A DNA stretch of 64,000 nt from an uncultured Alistipes sp. (GCA_947591475.1 CANQDE010000004.1:62001-126000); one strand, 5' to 3'; shown: positions 26,999 to 36,206, numbered from the stretch's first letter. Numbers and translations: made by a program. The notes: generated by a model from the sequence alone, not told the origin.

Positions 26999-27987
26999 AA
27001 CGACGTTTTCCATACGGCTGGCCGCTGCTTGCGCTGTTGCTCGTCGCTTGTTTGAAAGAGGGCAAATTCGAGACGACCTACATCCTCAAGCCGAGTGTGC
27101 AGTACCAGTCGGTCGATTCCGCCGAACCGTTGGCGGGGGTCATCGCCTATGCCTACGAAGTCGATACACTCGACTGGGGCATCGCCTCGTATGACGATGC
27201 CACGGCGGGCATCATCACACGCAAGGACGCCCCGTCCCAACAGATGACCGAGCCTGCGGACATCGCCGTCCCTTATGACGGAACCGCCGGTACGGAAGGG
27301 GCCGAAGCGGAAGGCGAGGGGAGCGTCGATCGGTCGACTTGGTTGCAGATGCCGCTCGGCCGTGCGCCTCGGATGATCGTCGTCGTCGATCCGGCAACCC
27401 GTCTCTACGGCTATACGATGCAGCAACCGTTACTCAACTTGCCGAAGCTCTATGTTTCGGTGGCTTTCCTGCCGTGGAAGGAGGGCTATGCCTACAAAAG
27501 TGGCGCGTGGAGCTTTTACAACGATTTCTACACGCCGCCCACCGTGCTGAAAGCCTACTACAAACCGACGTGGCAGGCCGAAGCCGACGGCGAAGAGCGT
27601 GCATTCACGTCGACGCAGGTCAAGGCCTACGCCTATGTCGCCGATACGACCGACTGGTACATCGCCTCGTACGACGATGCCGTGGCCGGTAAAATTACGC
27701 GCAAGGGCGGTTCGGAAGAACGCACGACTCCCAATTACCAAGCCTACTACGAAAGCGAATCGGGCACCTATGGCATGGAGGTAGACGCCACGCCGCTGAT
27801 GGCCGTCGTGGTCGATCGGCTCAACCGCATCTACGCCTACACGAAGTTCGTGCCCGACCTCGAAGGCCCGTCGCCGACGTGGCCCCTCGTCTTCCGGCCT
27901 TGGCGAACAGAATGGCGATACAAAGAGAACGATTGGTGCATGGTCGATGATCGCCATGCGCCGGAACCGAAAACCGAAAACCGATGA
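26995..27987 (+). CDS. Lipoprotein with two copies of a roughly 130-aa domain
   Basis: This 330-aa protein has a lipobox (LLLVAC) at about residues 16-21 and is therefore exported and lipid-anchored. Two repeats are obvious. The first (about 45-175) has AYAYEVDTLDWGIASYDDAT, AGIITRK and MIVVVDPATRLYGYT. The second (about 195-320) has AYAYVADTTDWYIASYDDAV, AGKITRK and MAVVVDRLNRIYAYT. Each ends in a PW...YKs.W motif. I do not recognise the domain. It is coupled to folK upstream and overlaps the Ig-like lipoprotein gene downstream by 4 bp, so it belongs to the envelope half of this operon. The function is unknown; a structural envelope role is a guess. Confidence 0.85.
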   Translation: MKRRFPYGWPLLALLLVACLKEGKFETTYILKPSVQYQSVDSAEPLAGVIAYAYEVDTLDWGIASYDDATAGIITRKDAPSQQMTEPADIAVPYDGTAGTEGAEAEGEGSVDRSTWLQMPLGRAPRMIVVVDPATRLYGYTMQQPLLNLPKLYVSVAFLPWKEGYAYKSGAWSFYNDFYTPPTVLKAYYKPTWQAEADGEERAFTSTQVKAYAYVADTTDWYIASYDDAVAGKITRKGGSEERTTPNYQAYYESESGTYGMEVDATPLMAVVVDRLNRIYAYTKFVPDLEGPSPTWPLVFRPWRTEWRYKENDWCMVDDRHAPEPKTENR

Positions 27988-30035
27988 AACGACCCCACGA
28001 TACGACCCGTCATTCGCTCCGATGGCTGCGTGCAGGCACCGTCCTGCTCTTTCTGTCGGCGTTTTTGAGCCGGTGCGCCAGCATCATGTCCCCGACCGGC
28101 GGGCCGCGCGACTCGCTGCCGCCGGTCGTCGTGCGCATGACGCCCGACAACTTCGCGGTCAACCGCCCGACGACGGGCCACGAAAAAATCTACATCGAGT
28201 TCGACGAGTTCGTTCAGCTCAAAGACCAGCAGAAAGAGTTCTTCACCTCGCCGGCCATGAAGAAAAAACCGCTCGTCTCGCTGCGCGGCAAAGGGGTCGT
28301 CGTCCAACTGCGCGACACGCTCGAACCCAATACCACCTATGCCCTCAACTTCGGCAGCATGATCCGCGACAACAACGAGGATAATCCGCGCTATTCGATG
28401 CGTTACGTCTTTTCGACCGGCCCCGAGGTCGATTCGATGGTCATGTCGGGCTACACGGCCGACGGCTATCGGGCCGACTCCGTGTCGAAAACCTTCATCT
28501 GGTTCTTCCCGGCCGATTCGGTCGAAGATGTGCCTGAATACGATTCGACCGTTTTCAAATACAAACCGTCGGTCATCGCACGGGCCGAGACCAACGGCAT
28601 CTTCATCGCGCAGAACCTCAAACCGATCGACTATCGGGTCTACGCCTTCGAAGACAAGAACGATAACCAGATTTACGAACCCGGCAGCGACCAGATCGGA
28701 TTCGTCGAGGGACGGCACAATCCGGCCCGTATGCCCGATTTCACGATCTGGTACGATTCGTTGCGCCGTTACGTTACGGCGTCGCCGCAACTCTATCTGC
28801 GCATGTTCACCGATCGGGCGTTCCGCCGTCAGATGCTCTCCGAGACGGCCCGTCCGCTGCAACATCAGGCGATGCTCTACTTCACGACGGCTTATCCGCA
28901 AATCAAAAGCATCCGCTTCGACAGCATCCCCGACGAACGGGTCATTGTCGATCCGCAGACCGTAGGCCGCGATACCGTGGCGCTGTGGTTCCACGTGCCG
29001 GCCGCCGACCTGCCCGATACCATCAAAGGGTCGATTACTTACATGAAGCACGATACGCTCAGCGTCTTGCAGGAGGTAACCGAACCGCTTAAATTGGCTT
29101 GGCGGTTGGTCGAGACGAAGGAGCAGGAGCGCGAACGCGAGCGCCTCGAACGCGAACGCCGCAAGGCCGAGGAGGCCGGCGAAGAGTGGAAAGAACCCGA
29201 AAAGGAGAATCCGTTCGGGTACAAGCTCTCGCTGTCGGGCGATCTCAATCCCGAAGAGGGGCTGACCGTCGATTTCGATTATCCGCTCGCCCGACTGGAT
29301 TCGGCGGCCGTGCAGCTGGCGGCGGTCGATGCGGAACAGCGGGAAACCCGAATTCCGGTGCACTTCGTGCGCGATACGGCCCAGTTGCGCCGTTGGTACA
29401 TCCGTGCGGCGTGGAAACCGACGACCGCCTACCAGCTGACCATTCCCGAAGGGGCCATCGTCGACATCGCGGGCTTCTCGAACGATTCGCTCGTCGGCAA
29501 ATACACGGCACTCGACCCCGAAAAGTTCGCCACGGTGAAAATCCATGTGAAGGCCGAAAACCCGCACAAACGCTACATCATCCAACTGCTCGACGGCAAT
29601 TCGTTGAAGCAGGAGAAACGCGGCGTTACGGCGGGCGACGTCCAGTTCAACTATGTTCCGGCAGGCGAAATCAAGTTCCGCATCATCGAGGATGCCAACG
29701 GCAACGGCAAATGGGATACGGGCAACGTCGTCGAGCGGCGCCAACCCGAACGGGCCGAATTTTACCTTAATGAACGCGGCGAAGACACCTTTGCGACGAA
29801 GGTCAACTGGGAGGTCGAGTTCACGATGGACATGGATGCGATTTTCGTCCCGATGAACATGGAGACACTTCAGCGTCGGCTCGACGAACAGGAACTGCAA
29901 CGCCTGCGCCGCGAAGCGGAAAAGGCGGCCAAGGAGGGGCCGAAAAAGCCGAACGACCGCGACCGGAATACCGGCAACAATTCGATGAACTCGAGTTTCA
30001 ATGCCACGGGCGGCATGTTCGACCGGTTCAGATAG
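27984..30035 (+). CDS. Large lipoprotein with N-terminal Ig-like (Big_5/SbsA-type) domain
   Basis: This 683-aa exported protein has a lipobox-like FLSRC at about residues 27-31, followed by ASIMSPTGGPRDSLPPVVVR. The segment up to about residue 130 (PPVVVRMTPDNFAVN, KIYIEFDEFVQL, LRDTLEPNTTYALNFG) is the bacterial Ig-like Big_5 domain common in Bacteroidetes lipoproteins. The remainder is beta-rich with a charged helix at about 375-405 (EQERERERLERERRKAEEAG) and an Arg/Lys/Asn-rich low-complexity tail. It overlaps the preceding gene by 4 bp. Proteins of this type are widespread and sit at the cell surface or periplasm; no enzymatic motif is visible. Confidence 0.88.
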   Translation: MKRPHDTTRHSLRWLRAGTVLLFLSAFLSRCASIMSPTGGPRDSLPPVVVRMTPDNFAVNRPTTGHEKIYIEFDEFVQLKDQQKEFFTSPAMKKKPLVSLRGKGVVVQLRDTLEPNTTYALNFGSMIRDNNEDNPRYSMRYVFSTGPEVDSMVMSGYTADGYRADSVSKTFIWFFPADSVEDVPEYDSTVFKYKPSVIARAETNGIFIAQNLKPIDYRVYAFEDKNDNQIYEPGSDQIGFVEGRHNPARMPDFTIWYDSLRRYVTASPQLYLRMFTDRAFRRQMLSETARPLQHQAMLYFTTAYPQIKSIRFDSIPDERVIVDPQTVGRDTVALWFHVPAADLPDTIKGSITYMKHDTLSVLQEVTEPLKLAWRLVETKEQERERERLERERRKAEEAGEEWKEPEKENPFGYKLSLSGDLNPEEGLTVDFDYPLARLDSAAVQLAAVDAEQRETRIPVHFVRDTAQLRRWYIRAAWKPTTAYQLTIPEGAIVDIAGFSNDSLVGKYTALDPEKFATVKIHVKAENPHKRYIIQLLDGNSLKQEKRGVTAGDVQFNYVPAGEIKFRIIEDANGNGKWDTGNVVERRQPERAEFYLNERGEDTFATKVNWEVEFTMDMDAIFVPMNMETLQRRLDEQELQRLRREAEKAAKEGPKKPNDRDRNTGNNSMNSSFNATGGMFDRFR

Positions 30036-30068
30036 CCCTGCAGAAAACGAAAGGAACGACAGAGAAAA

Positions 30069-30875
30069 ATGCGACGAAAAAGAATCATCCGTCATGCGCT
30101 TATCGCGTTGCTGCTGCTGGCAGGCGGCACCGCATCGGGCCAACATACGCTGGGCGTTACGGTCGGTTACGGCATGTCGAACGGCCGTTTCCAGCCTCCG
30201 CAGGAGATGAAGGCCATCTGGGGCCAGTACAGCGCCGGACTTTCGTGGCGCTACTACGGCTCGCAACGGGTCGTGGGTGGCTTCGGCATCGACCTCGAAT
30301 TTCTGCAACAGGGATTCTCCTATGCCACGAACGCCTCGCGGGTGGACGATCGGGCCGATTACCTCTACTATACGCGCAAGATCAATTCGCTCGTTCTGCC
30401 AGTCGTCTGGCAGCCCCATGTCTATCTGTTCAACCATCGCATGCGGGTCTATTTGGAGGCGGCGGCGACCTTTTCGTACAATCTTTCGTCGACCTACGAG
30501 AACGAACAGGCCCATGCCGCCGGCGAACCCGACTGGAAAGGCACCTACCCCTTCACGACCGTGCGCGATAACCGCGTCGGCTACGGACTGGCTGGCGGCG
30601 GCGGCATCGCCTTTCTCATTAAGCGGTTGGAACTCAATTTCCGGGTACGTTACTATTTCGGCTATTCGGACATCGTGCGCAACCGCAACAGATACGCCGA
30701 CAATGCGACCGACGGCCCCGAAAATCCGTTCTATGCCACGCCGCTGCGCTCGCCGCTCGACAATCTGAACATTTCGGTCGGCGTTTCGTACCGTTTCAAC
30801 AAGGAGGGATTCGAGACGTGGAAGCCCCGCCCCAAGCGCGAAAAGAACAAAGAGGTATTTAAGTATTCCTTTTGA
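30069..30875 (+). CDS. Outer-membrane beta-barrel protein
   Basis: This 268-aa protein has a signal peptide (ALIALLLLAGGTASGQ) followed by alternating amphipathic strands typical of a small 8-10-stranded barrel (HTLGVTVGYGMSNGRF, YSAGLSWRYYGSQRV, LNFRVRYYFGYS, LNISVGVSYRFNKEGF). The C-terminus ends in VFKYSF with a terminal Phe. It resembles the PorT/OmpA-like barrel group found across Bacteroidetes, but I cannot place it more precisely. It starts 33 bp after the Ig-like lipoprotein gene and is probably the last gene of that operon. The lipoproteins upstream could be its partners; this is inferred from position. Confidence 0.82.
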   Translation: MRRKRIIRHALIALLLLAGGTASGQHTLGVTVGYGMSNGRFQPPQEMKAIWGQYSAGLSWRYYGSQRVVGGFGIDLEFLQQGFSYATNASRVDDRADYLYYTRKINSLVLPVVWQPHVYLFNHRMRVYLEAAATFSYNLSSTYENEQAHAAGEPDWKGTYPFTTVRDNRVGYGLAGGGGIAFLIKRLELNFRVRYYFGYSDIVRNRNRYADNATDGPENPFYATPLRSPLDNLNISVGVSYRFNKEGFETWKPRPKREKNKEVFKYSF

Positions 30876-31053
30876 TGGGCCGATCGGGAGGTGTTGAGGA
30901 ACATATCAGAGGGAATAAAATGGATGATAAGCAATAAAGGGGGCAAGGCCGTGTATGGAGGATGCAACCCGTGCAATAATAAAGGTTAAATCAGTAAGCG
31001 ATCGAACGGTGATATAACTGCACAAACCGTGTGATCCGTGCCAGTGAATAAAA

Positions 31054-31398
31054 ATGGAAAATAATTCGAACAGACAACAGAAAATCGCGAAGCAGATCCA
31101 GAAGGATATGGCCGAAATTCTCCAGCAGCAGATGCCTGAGGTCGCACTCGGTTCGCTCGTTACGGTTACGGCCGTGCGCATCTCGCCCGACTTCGCCTAT
31201 GCGAAAATTTACGTCAGCATCTTCCCGTTCGCTCGCCACGAACAGGTGATGCAGTCGCTCGAACAGCACGTCCGCCCGTTGCGCGGATTGCTCGGCAATC
31301 GACTTCGCAACCAGTTGAAGAGCATCCCCGAAATCCAGTTCTTTTTGGACGACTCGCTCGAATACATCGAGCACATCGAACAGGCAATGAAAAACTGA
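31054..31398 (+). CDS. rbfA: Ribosome-binding factor A
   Basis: This 114-aa KH-fold protein binds the 30S subunit and helps 16S rRNA 5'-end maturation. The family pattern is clear: NRQQKIAKQIQKDMAEILQQ, LVTVTAVRISPDFAYAKIYV, then LRNQLKSIPEIQFFLDDSLE. Length is standard. The start is preceded by CGTGCCAGTGAATAAAA, a leader word also seen at 39.4-39.6 kb. It is separated by 7 bp from a lipoprotein-release-type permease gene, an arrangement common in Bacteroidetes. The 178-bp gap upstream shows no TAnnTTTG box. Confidence 0.97.
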   Translation: MENNSNRQQKIAKQIQKDMAEILQQQMPEVALGSLVTVTAVRISPDFAYAKIYVSIFPFARHEQVMQSLEQHVRPLRGLLGNRLRNQLKSIPEIQFFLDDSLEYIEHIEQAMKN

Positions 31399-31405
31399 CG
31401 CCGCT

Positions 31406-32647
31406 ATGTTGCCGCAACTCTTCGCTCGCCGTTACCTCTTTTCCGCCCAATCGCGTTCGGTCGTCAATCTGATCGCGGGATTGAGCGTCGTGGCCGTGGC
31501 GATGCCCGTTGCGGCGATGATTATCCTGTTGTCGGTGTTCAACGGATTCGAGCGGCTCATCCATTCGACCTGCTCGGCCTTCGACGCTGAATTGACCGTT
31601 ACACCCCGCGAAGGTCGGACGTTCGCCGTCGCCGAAATAGATACCGCCGCCCTTGCACGGATGCCCGAGGTTGCGGGCCTTTCGTTCATCCTCGAACAGA
31701 GCGCGCTGCTCCAGCACGACGGACGGCAGGCCATCGCCACTGTCCGCGGGGTCGATGACGGTTACGATGCTGTGCTCGACTGGCGCAAGGCTGTGGAGGT
31801 CGGCGACGGAGCCGTGCGTATCGGCGACTTCGAACGGATGGTCATCGGTCAGTCGATGGCCGCCCAGTTGGGCATCCGTTCGTTGGCCGAAGCCGAGGTC
31901 GATGCCTATGCCGTACGGCGGGGCGCGGTGCCGTCGTTGCTCCCGTCGGCCAACTACACGCGGCGCACGGTGCCCGTGGGCGGCGTTTTCGTGCTCGACT
32001 TGGATTCCGAACAGCGTTATGTGCTCGTCTCGCTTCGATTGGCCCGTCGGCTCTTCAATTATCCCGACCAAGCGTCGGCCCTGTTGTTGCGGACAGCCGA
32101 GGACGTTGACCCCGACCGGATGAAAAAGGCCGTTGCCGAGGTGGTCGGCGACGGATTCGAACTCCGCACCCGCCACGAGCTGCGCGCATCGTTCTACCGC
32201 ATCATGACTTACGAAAAGTGGGGCATCTTTTTCATCTCGCTGCTCGTGCTGGTCATCGCTTCGTTCTCGGTCGTCGGCGCGTTGACGATGCTCATTATCG
32301 AAAAGCGCGGCGACATCGAAACGCTTCGGGCGCTGGGCGCCGATAACCGGCTCGTGCGGGCCATTTTCCGAGCCGAAGGGCTGTCGATTTGCGCGTTGGG
32401 GGCCGGAATCGGCCTCTTGATAGGCGTGGCGGCGACCCTCGTACAACAACATTTCGGCCTGATCGAGATTCCGGCCGACAGCTTTCTGACCAAAAGCTAT
32501 CCCGTCGAGTTCCGGCTCGGCGATCTGTTCGCCGTAATCGCGGCATTCGCGGCCGTCGCGTTCCTGCTTTCGGACGCGACCACCCGCAATCTGATTAAAA
32601 AGTCGGGATTGCAACGCCCTGCGAATGCAATCCCCACCCATGAATAA
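31406..32647 (+). CDS. FtsX/LolC-E-like ABC transporter permease
   Basis: This 413-aa inner-membrane protein has the MacB/FtsX topology: one TM near the N-terminus (VVNLIAGLSVVAVAMPVAAM), a periplasmic domain of about 230 residues, and three TM helices at the C-terminus (about 272-295, 325-350, 375-395). The N-terminal LFARRYLF and the GALTMLIIEKRGDIETLRALGA block are diagnostic of the lipoprotein-releasing LolC/LolE group. The ATPase gene is not adjacent. It would move lipoproteins or peptides out of the inner membrane; lipoprotein export is the likely role given its class. It is probably cotranscribed with rbfA. Confidence 0.9.
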   Translation: MLPQLFARRYLFSAQSRSVVNLIAGLSVVAVAMPVAAMIILLSVFNGFERLIHSTCSAFDAELTVTPREGRTFAVAEIDTAALARMPEVAGLSFILEQSALLQHDGRQAIATVRGVDDGYDAVLDWRKAVEVGDGAVRIGDFERMVIGQSMAAQLGIRSLAEAEVDAYAVRRGAVPSLLPSANYTRRTVPVGGVFVLDLDSEQRYVLVSLRLARRLFNYPDQASALLLRTAEDVDPDRMKKAVAEVVGDGFELRTRHELRASFYRIMTYEKWGIFFISLLVLVIASFSVVGALTMLIIEKRGDIETLRALGADNRLVRAIFRAEGLSICALGAGIGLLIGVAATLVQQHFGLIEIPADSFLTKSYPVEFRLGDLFAVIAAFAAVAFLLSDATTRNLIKKSGLQRPANAIPTHE

Positions 32648-32662
32648 AAATCCGATCGTCCC

Positions 32663-33565
32663 ATGAATCTCCGTTCGAAAATAACTGTCATTGCGTTGCT
32701 GATGCTTGCGGCAACGGGCTGCAAACGCCATACGATCATCCCCGACGACGAGTTGGCCCGTATTTTCCACGATGCCTTCTTGGTCAATGCCTACGTCGAC
32801 CACGAAGCCAAACTCGATTCGCTGAACGTCTACGAACCCATCTTCGAACGCTATGGCTATACGACGGCCGACGTGCAATACACCATCGGCAACTTCTCGA
32901 AACGCAAGAGCGCGCGGCTGGGCGATGTCGTCGAACAGGCCATCGTCCTGTTGGAGGCGGAGGGCAAATACTACGATCGCGAGGTCGCCATCCTCGATAC
33001 CATCGACCGCGTGGCCGAACGGACGCAGACGCGCCGCGTGCGTTCCGATTCATTGATTCGGGTGCGGTCGTTGAAGGACACGGCGCGGCTGCGCATCGCG
33101 GTGGATGTTCGGCCGGGCTCCTATGTCGTCGAAATGAACTACAAGGTCGATTCGCTTGACCGCAACAGCCGTTTGCAGAATAAGCTGTGGCTGGAAAAAC
33201 AGGACAGCACTCGTTCGTCGATTGTTTCGGCGACGATGTGGCGCAACAACGACGAACATTTCAAACGCAGTTTCAAAGCCGACAGCACCCACCGACGTTT
33301 GCATGTTGATCTCGGTTGTTTCGACGGCACGCCCCGTCAGCCGTCGATTACGATAACCGACCTGCGGATCGACTACACGCCCGAGACCTCCGCAGCGGTC
33401 GATGCCCTCTACGACGAACAACTGAACATCCGCATCTTCGCCGACGAATTTTTATTAAATGGGAAGAATTCGAAAGGCGGTATGGAAAAAAGTGAGGACG
33501 AAGGCTCCGGCATGGGGACGGCCTCAAAACCAGCCGGTTCCGAAACAACATCGTCCGAAAAATGA
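32663..33565 (+). CDS. DUF4296-domain lipoprotein
   Basis: This 300-aa exported protein has a lipobox (LAATGC) at about residues 15-20. The following HTIIPDDELARIFHDAFLVN and ADVQYTIGNFSKRKSARLGD match the pattern of DUF4296, a Bacteroidetes domain of unknown function (PDD..A.il.D..l..a). The C-terminal two thirds are beta-rich and end in a Gly/Ser/Glu low-complexity tail. It follows the permease gene by 15 bp and overlaps the next small gene by 4 bp. No function is known for the family. Confidence 0.85.
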   Translation: MNLRSKITVIALLMLAATGCKRHTIIPDDELARIFHDAFLVNAYVDHEAKLDSLNVYEPIFERYGYTTADVQYTIGNFSKRKSARLGDVVEQAIVLLEAEGKYYDREVAILDTIDRVAERTQTRRVRSDSLIRVRSLKDTARLRIAVDVRPGSYVVEMNYKVDSLDRNSRLQNKLWLEKQDSTRSSIVSATMWRNNDEHFKRSFKADSTHRRLHVDLGCFDGTPRQPSITITDLRIDYTPETSAAVDALYDEQLNIRIFADEFLLNGKNSKGGMEKSEDEGSGMGTASKPAGSETTSSEK

Positions 33566-33912
33566 CCTTCGAACGTCGTATCGCATCGAATCTGTTATGG
33601 ACACCGCAGGGAGTGATCCGCCACCCGCTCGCCGTGTTCGGGCCGGACGGCCGCCTGCTCCGCATCGAACCGTGCGCGGAACCCGACCGGCAGCCGGCAA
33701 CGGAATTTTATGCCGGCCTGCTCGTACTCGATTTCCCGACGGATTACGAAACGGTCTTTGCCGCCTTGCTTGCCGAACAAGCTCCTCTTTCTGAACAATT
33801 ACCGCACTATGTGCCGGCAACACCGAGTTGTCCGGTCGTGTTGAGCGGTCTCGACTACGACACCCTGCGGCTTACACCCCGCTCCCGCATCACCGCCTTT
33901 TTTGCAGAATGA
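33562..33912 (+). CDS. Hypothetical protein, 116 aa
   Basis: A small soluble protein whose ATG overlaps the stop of the DUF4296 gene (ATGA), which supports translation. The sequence (TFERRIASNLLWTPQGVIRH, FYAGLLVLDFPTDYETVFAA, ending LRLTPRSRITAFFAE) has no signal peptide or TM helix. The opening strands with GVIRHPLAVFGPDGRLL look a little like the start of an amidohydrolase or cytosine-deaminase-like beta-sandwich, but the catalytic barrel is absent. I do not recognise it. Its last codons run into the rpsA promoter region. Confidence 0.7.
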   Translation: MTFERRIASNLLWTPQGVIRHPLAVFGPDGRLLRIEPCAEPDRQPATEFYAGLLVLDFPTDYETVFAALLAEQAPLSEQLPHYVPATPSCPVVLSGLDYDTLRLTPRSRITAFFAE

Positions 33913-33931
33913 AAATTTTTCTTTATATTTG
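33901..33931 (+). promoter_or_regulatory. Promoter of rpsA
   Basis: TTTG at 33901-33904 and TATATTTG at 33924-33931 are 19 bp apart, an excellent match. The -33 box lies within the last codons of the upstream gene. The leader to the rpsA start is about 80 nt. Confidence 0.85.
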
Positions 33932-34014
33932 TGCCCCTTCGCACGATGAGGCAAGGGAATAATCTATTGTTTAACTTTTTAACGAGCGATTGAATCGCAA
34001 ATTTATTTCCAACT

Positions 34015-35892
34015 ATGGAAGAGGTAAAAAACACGGTTACGAACGAGCAGTTCGACTGGAATGCGTTCGAACAGGATTTGGGCGTCTATGACCAGCCCAA
34101 AGAGCAGATTGCCGCTGCTTACGACAAAACGCTCTCGAACGTCAATGTAGGCGAAGTGGTCGAGGGTACCGTTACGGGCATCACCAAACGTGAGGTGCTG
34201 GTGAACGTCGGCTACAAGAGCGAAGGCGTCATCTCCAACTCCGAATTCCGCTACAACCCCGATCTCAAGGTCGGCGACAAGGTGGAAGTCTATGTCGAAT
34301 CCGCCGAAGACAAAAACGGCCAGCTGGCGCTTTCGCACAAGAAGGCCCGTCAACTCAAATCGTGGGATCGCGTCAACGAGGCCCTCGAAAACGACGAAAT
34401 CATCAAGGGTTACATCAAGTGCCGTACGAAGGGCGGTATGATCGTCGATGTGTTCGGCATCGAAGCCTTCCTGCCCGGCTCGCAGATCGACGTCAAACCC
34501 ATCCGCGACTACGATATTTATGTCGACAAGACGATGGAGTTCAAGGTGGTGAAAATCAATCAGGAGTTCCGCAACGTCGTCGTATCGCACAAGGCCCTCA
34601 TCGAGGCCGAACTCGAAGCCCAGAAACAGGTCATCATGTCGAAACTGGAGAAGGGCCAGATTTTGGAAGGTACCGTCAAGAACATCACCTCCTACGGCGT
34701 ATTCGTCGACTTGGGCGGTGTGGACGGTTTGATTCACATCACCGACCTGTCGTGGGGCCGTGTCAACCATCCCGAAGAGGTCGTTGCACTCGACCAGAAA
34801 ATTCAGGTCGTTATCCTCGACTTCGACGAGCAGAAGAAACGCATCGCGCTGGGTCTGAAACAGCTTACCCCGCATCCGTGGGAGGCGCTCGATGCCAATC
34901 TCAAGGTCGGCGACAAGGTAAAGGGCAAAGTGGTCGTTATGGCCGATTACGGTGCATTCGTCGAAATCGCTCCCGGGGTCGAAGGCTTGATCCACGTATC
35001 CGAAATGTCGTGGAGCCAGCATCTGCGTTCGGCGCAGGACTTCATGAAGGTCGGCGACGAGGTGGAGGCCGTCATTTTGACGCTCGACCGTGAGGAACGC
35101 AAGATGTCGTTGGGTATCAAGCAGCTGACGCCCGATCCGTGGGAGAACATCGAAACCAAATATCCCGTAGGTACGAAGTGCACGGCCAAAGTGCGCAACT
35201 TCACGAACTTCGGCGTGTTCGTCGAAATCGAGGAGGGCATCGACGGTCTGATTCACATTTCCGACCTGAGCTGGACGAAGAAGGTGAAACATCCGGGCGA
35301 GTTCACGCAGGTAGGGGCCGACATCGAGGTCATCGTACTGGAAATCGACAAGGAGAATCGTCGTCTGTCGCTGGGCCACAAGCAGTTGGAAGAGAACCCG
35401 TGGAACGAGTTCGAGGCGCAGTACCCGCTCGACAGCGTGCATGAAGCCGCCATTACGGAGGTTACCGACAAAGGTGCCGTCGTAGCATTGGGCGATTCGG
35501 TCGAGGGATTCTGCCCGACGCGCCAGCTCGTCAAGGAGGACGGTTCGATGCCGAAGGCCGGCGACAAACTGGCTTTCAAGGTGATCGAATTCTCGAAAGC
35601 TACGAAACGGATTACGCTGTCGCATCTGCGCACCTACGACGATGCTCGCAAGGAGGCCGAAAAGGCTGAAAAAGCCGAAAAACGGGCTGCCGCCGATGCA
35701 ACGAAATCGACCGTGAAGAAGATCAACGCTTCGGTCGAGAAGACGACGCTGGGCGACGTAACGGGTCTGGCTGCGTTGAAGAGTGCAATGGAGGCTGCCG
35801 AAGCGAAGAGTGCCAAGAAGGCCGCCGCTCCGAAAGCCGAAAAGGCCGAGAAAGCCGCCAAGAAAGAGGAAGCGACGAAAGACGAGGAGTAA
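34015..35892 (+). CDS. rpsA: 30S ribosomal protein S1
   Basis: This 625-aa RNA-binding protein helps the 30S subunit bind mRNA. At least five S1/OB-fold repeats are visible; repeats 3-5 begin GQILEGTVKNITSYGVFVDL, GDKVKGKVVVMADYGAFVEI and GTKCTAKVRNFTNFGVFVEI, and each ends in a block like KKRIALGLKQLTPHPWE. A first, divergent repeat starts near VGEVVEGTVTGITKREVLVN. The C-terminal 60 residues are a Lys/Ala/Glu-rich tail (EAEKAEKAEKRAAADA). It is monocistronic, with a strong promoter and a terminator after the stop. In Bacteroidetes, which mostly lack Shine-Dalgarno sites, S1 is expected to be important for initiation. Confidence 0.98.
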   Translation: MEEVKNTVTNEQFDWNAFEQDLGVYDQPKEQIAAAYDKTLSNVNVGEVVEGTVTGITKREVLVNVGYKSEGVISNSEFRYNPDLKVGDKVEVYVESAEDKNGQLALSHKKARQLKSWDRVNEALENDEIIKGYIKCRTKGGMIVDVFGIEAFLPGSQIDVKPIRDYDIYVDKTMEFKVVKINQEFRNVVVSHKALIEAELEAQKQVIMSKLEKGQILEGTVKNITSYGVFVDLGGVDGLIHITDLSWGRVNHPEEVVALDQKIQVVILDFDEQKKRIALGLKQLTPHPWEALDANLKVGDKVKGKVVVMADYGAFVEIAPGVEGLIHVSEMSWSQHLRSAQDFMKVGDEVEAVILTLDREERKMSLGIKQLTPDPWENIETKYPVGTKCTAKVRNFTNFGVFVEIEEGIDGLIHISDLSWTKKVKHPGEFTQVGADIEVIVLEIDKENRRLSLGHKQLEENPWNEFEAQYPLDSVHEAAITEVTDKGAVVALGDSVEGFCPTRQLVKEDGSMPKAGDKLAFKVIEFSKATKRITLSHLRTYDDARKEAEKAEKAEKRAAADATKSTVKKINASVEKTTLGDVTGLAALKSAMEAAEAKSAKKAAAPKAEKAEKAAKKEEATKDEE

Positions 35893-35964
35893 TTCTTCGG
35901 CGCAATGACCCGACGTCGGGTTGCAGAAGGTCATCTGCGCATTTCGTCCGAATCTATATTTTTT

Positions 35965-36007
35965 CAAGCGACCGCTTGCCGAATGCAAGCGGTTGCTTGT
36001 TTTTGTC
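35965..36007 (+). terminator. Terminator of rpsA
   Basis: CAAGCGACCGCTTGC pairs with GCAAGCGGTTGCTTG (one G-T wobble) around a 5-nt loop and is followed by TTTTTGTCTTTT. Confidence 0.9.
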
Positions 36008-36040
36008 TTTTCCGCAAGAATTTGTAAGGGAGGGAGTACG

Positions 36041-36075
36041 AAAAAACCGCCTGCATGGATTTGCAAGCGGTTTTC
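36041..36075 (-). terminator. Terminator of tRNA-Arg
   Basis: On the minus strand AAAACCGCTTGCA pairs with TGCAGGCGGTTTT (one mismatch) and is followed by TTCGTAC after a run of T. It lies just past the tRNA 3' end. Confidence 0.75.
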
Positions 36076-36088
36076 TTGTGCATTTTAG

Positions 36089-36162
36089 TGACGCCGACAG
36101 GACTCAAACCTGTAACCTTCTGATCCGTAGTCAGATGCTCTATTCAATTAAGCTACGGCGCC
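36089..36162 (-). tRNA. tRNA-Arg (ACG)
   Basis: Read on the minus strand, the acceptor GGCGCCG pairs with CGGCGTC (one G-T). The D-arm is AGCTTAATTGAATAGAGC, the anticodon stem-loop TCTGACTACGGATCAGA gives anticodon ACG, and the T-arm carries GGTTTGAGTCC. The CCA end is not encoded. It has its own promoter (36175-36206) and terminator. A34 is expected to be edited to inosine for decoding CGN codons. Confidence 0.96.
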
Positions 36163-36174
36163 GAATTGCGACTG

Positions 36175-36206
36175 CAAATATAAGCCGATTTTGCGAATCG
36201 TGCAAA
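36175..36206 (-). promoter_or_regulatory. Promoter of tRNA-Arg
   Basis: On the minus strand TTTG (36206-36203) and TATATTTG (36182-36175) are 20 bp apart, a consensus Bacteroidetes promoter. Confidence 0.85.

Noticed and set aside
34003..36066. 687-codon open frame antisense to rpsA
   Set aside because: Shadow of strongly biased codon usage in a highly expressed gene; it has no family features and the sense frame is an unambiguous S1 protein. The same applies to the long antisense frames over groEL (10941-12323), the Ig-like lipoprotein (27837-30515), the FtsX permease (31214-32878) and metK (7166-8329).
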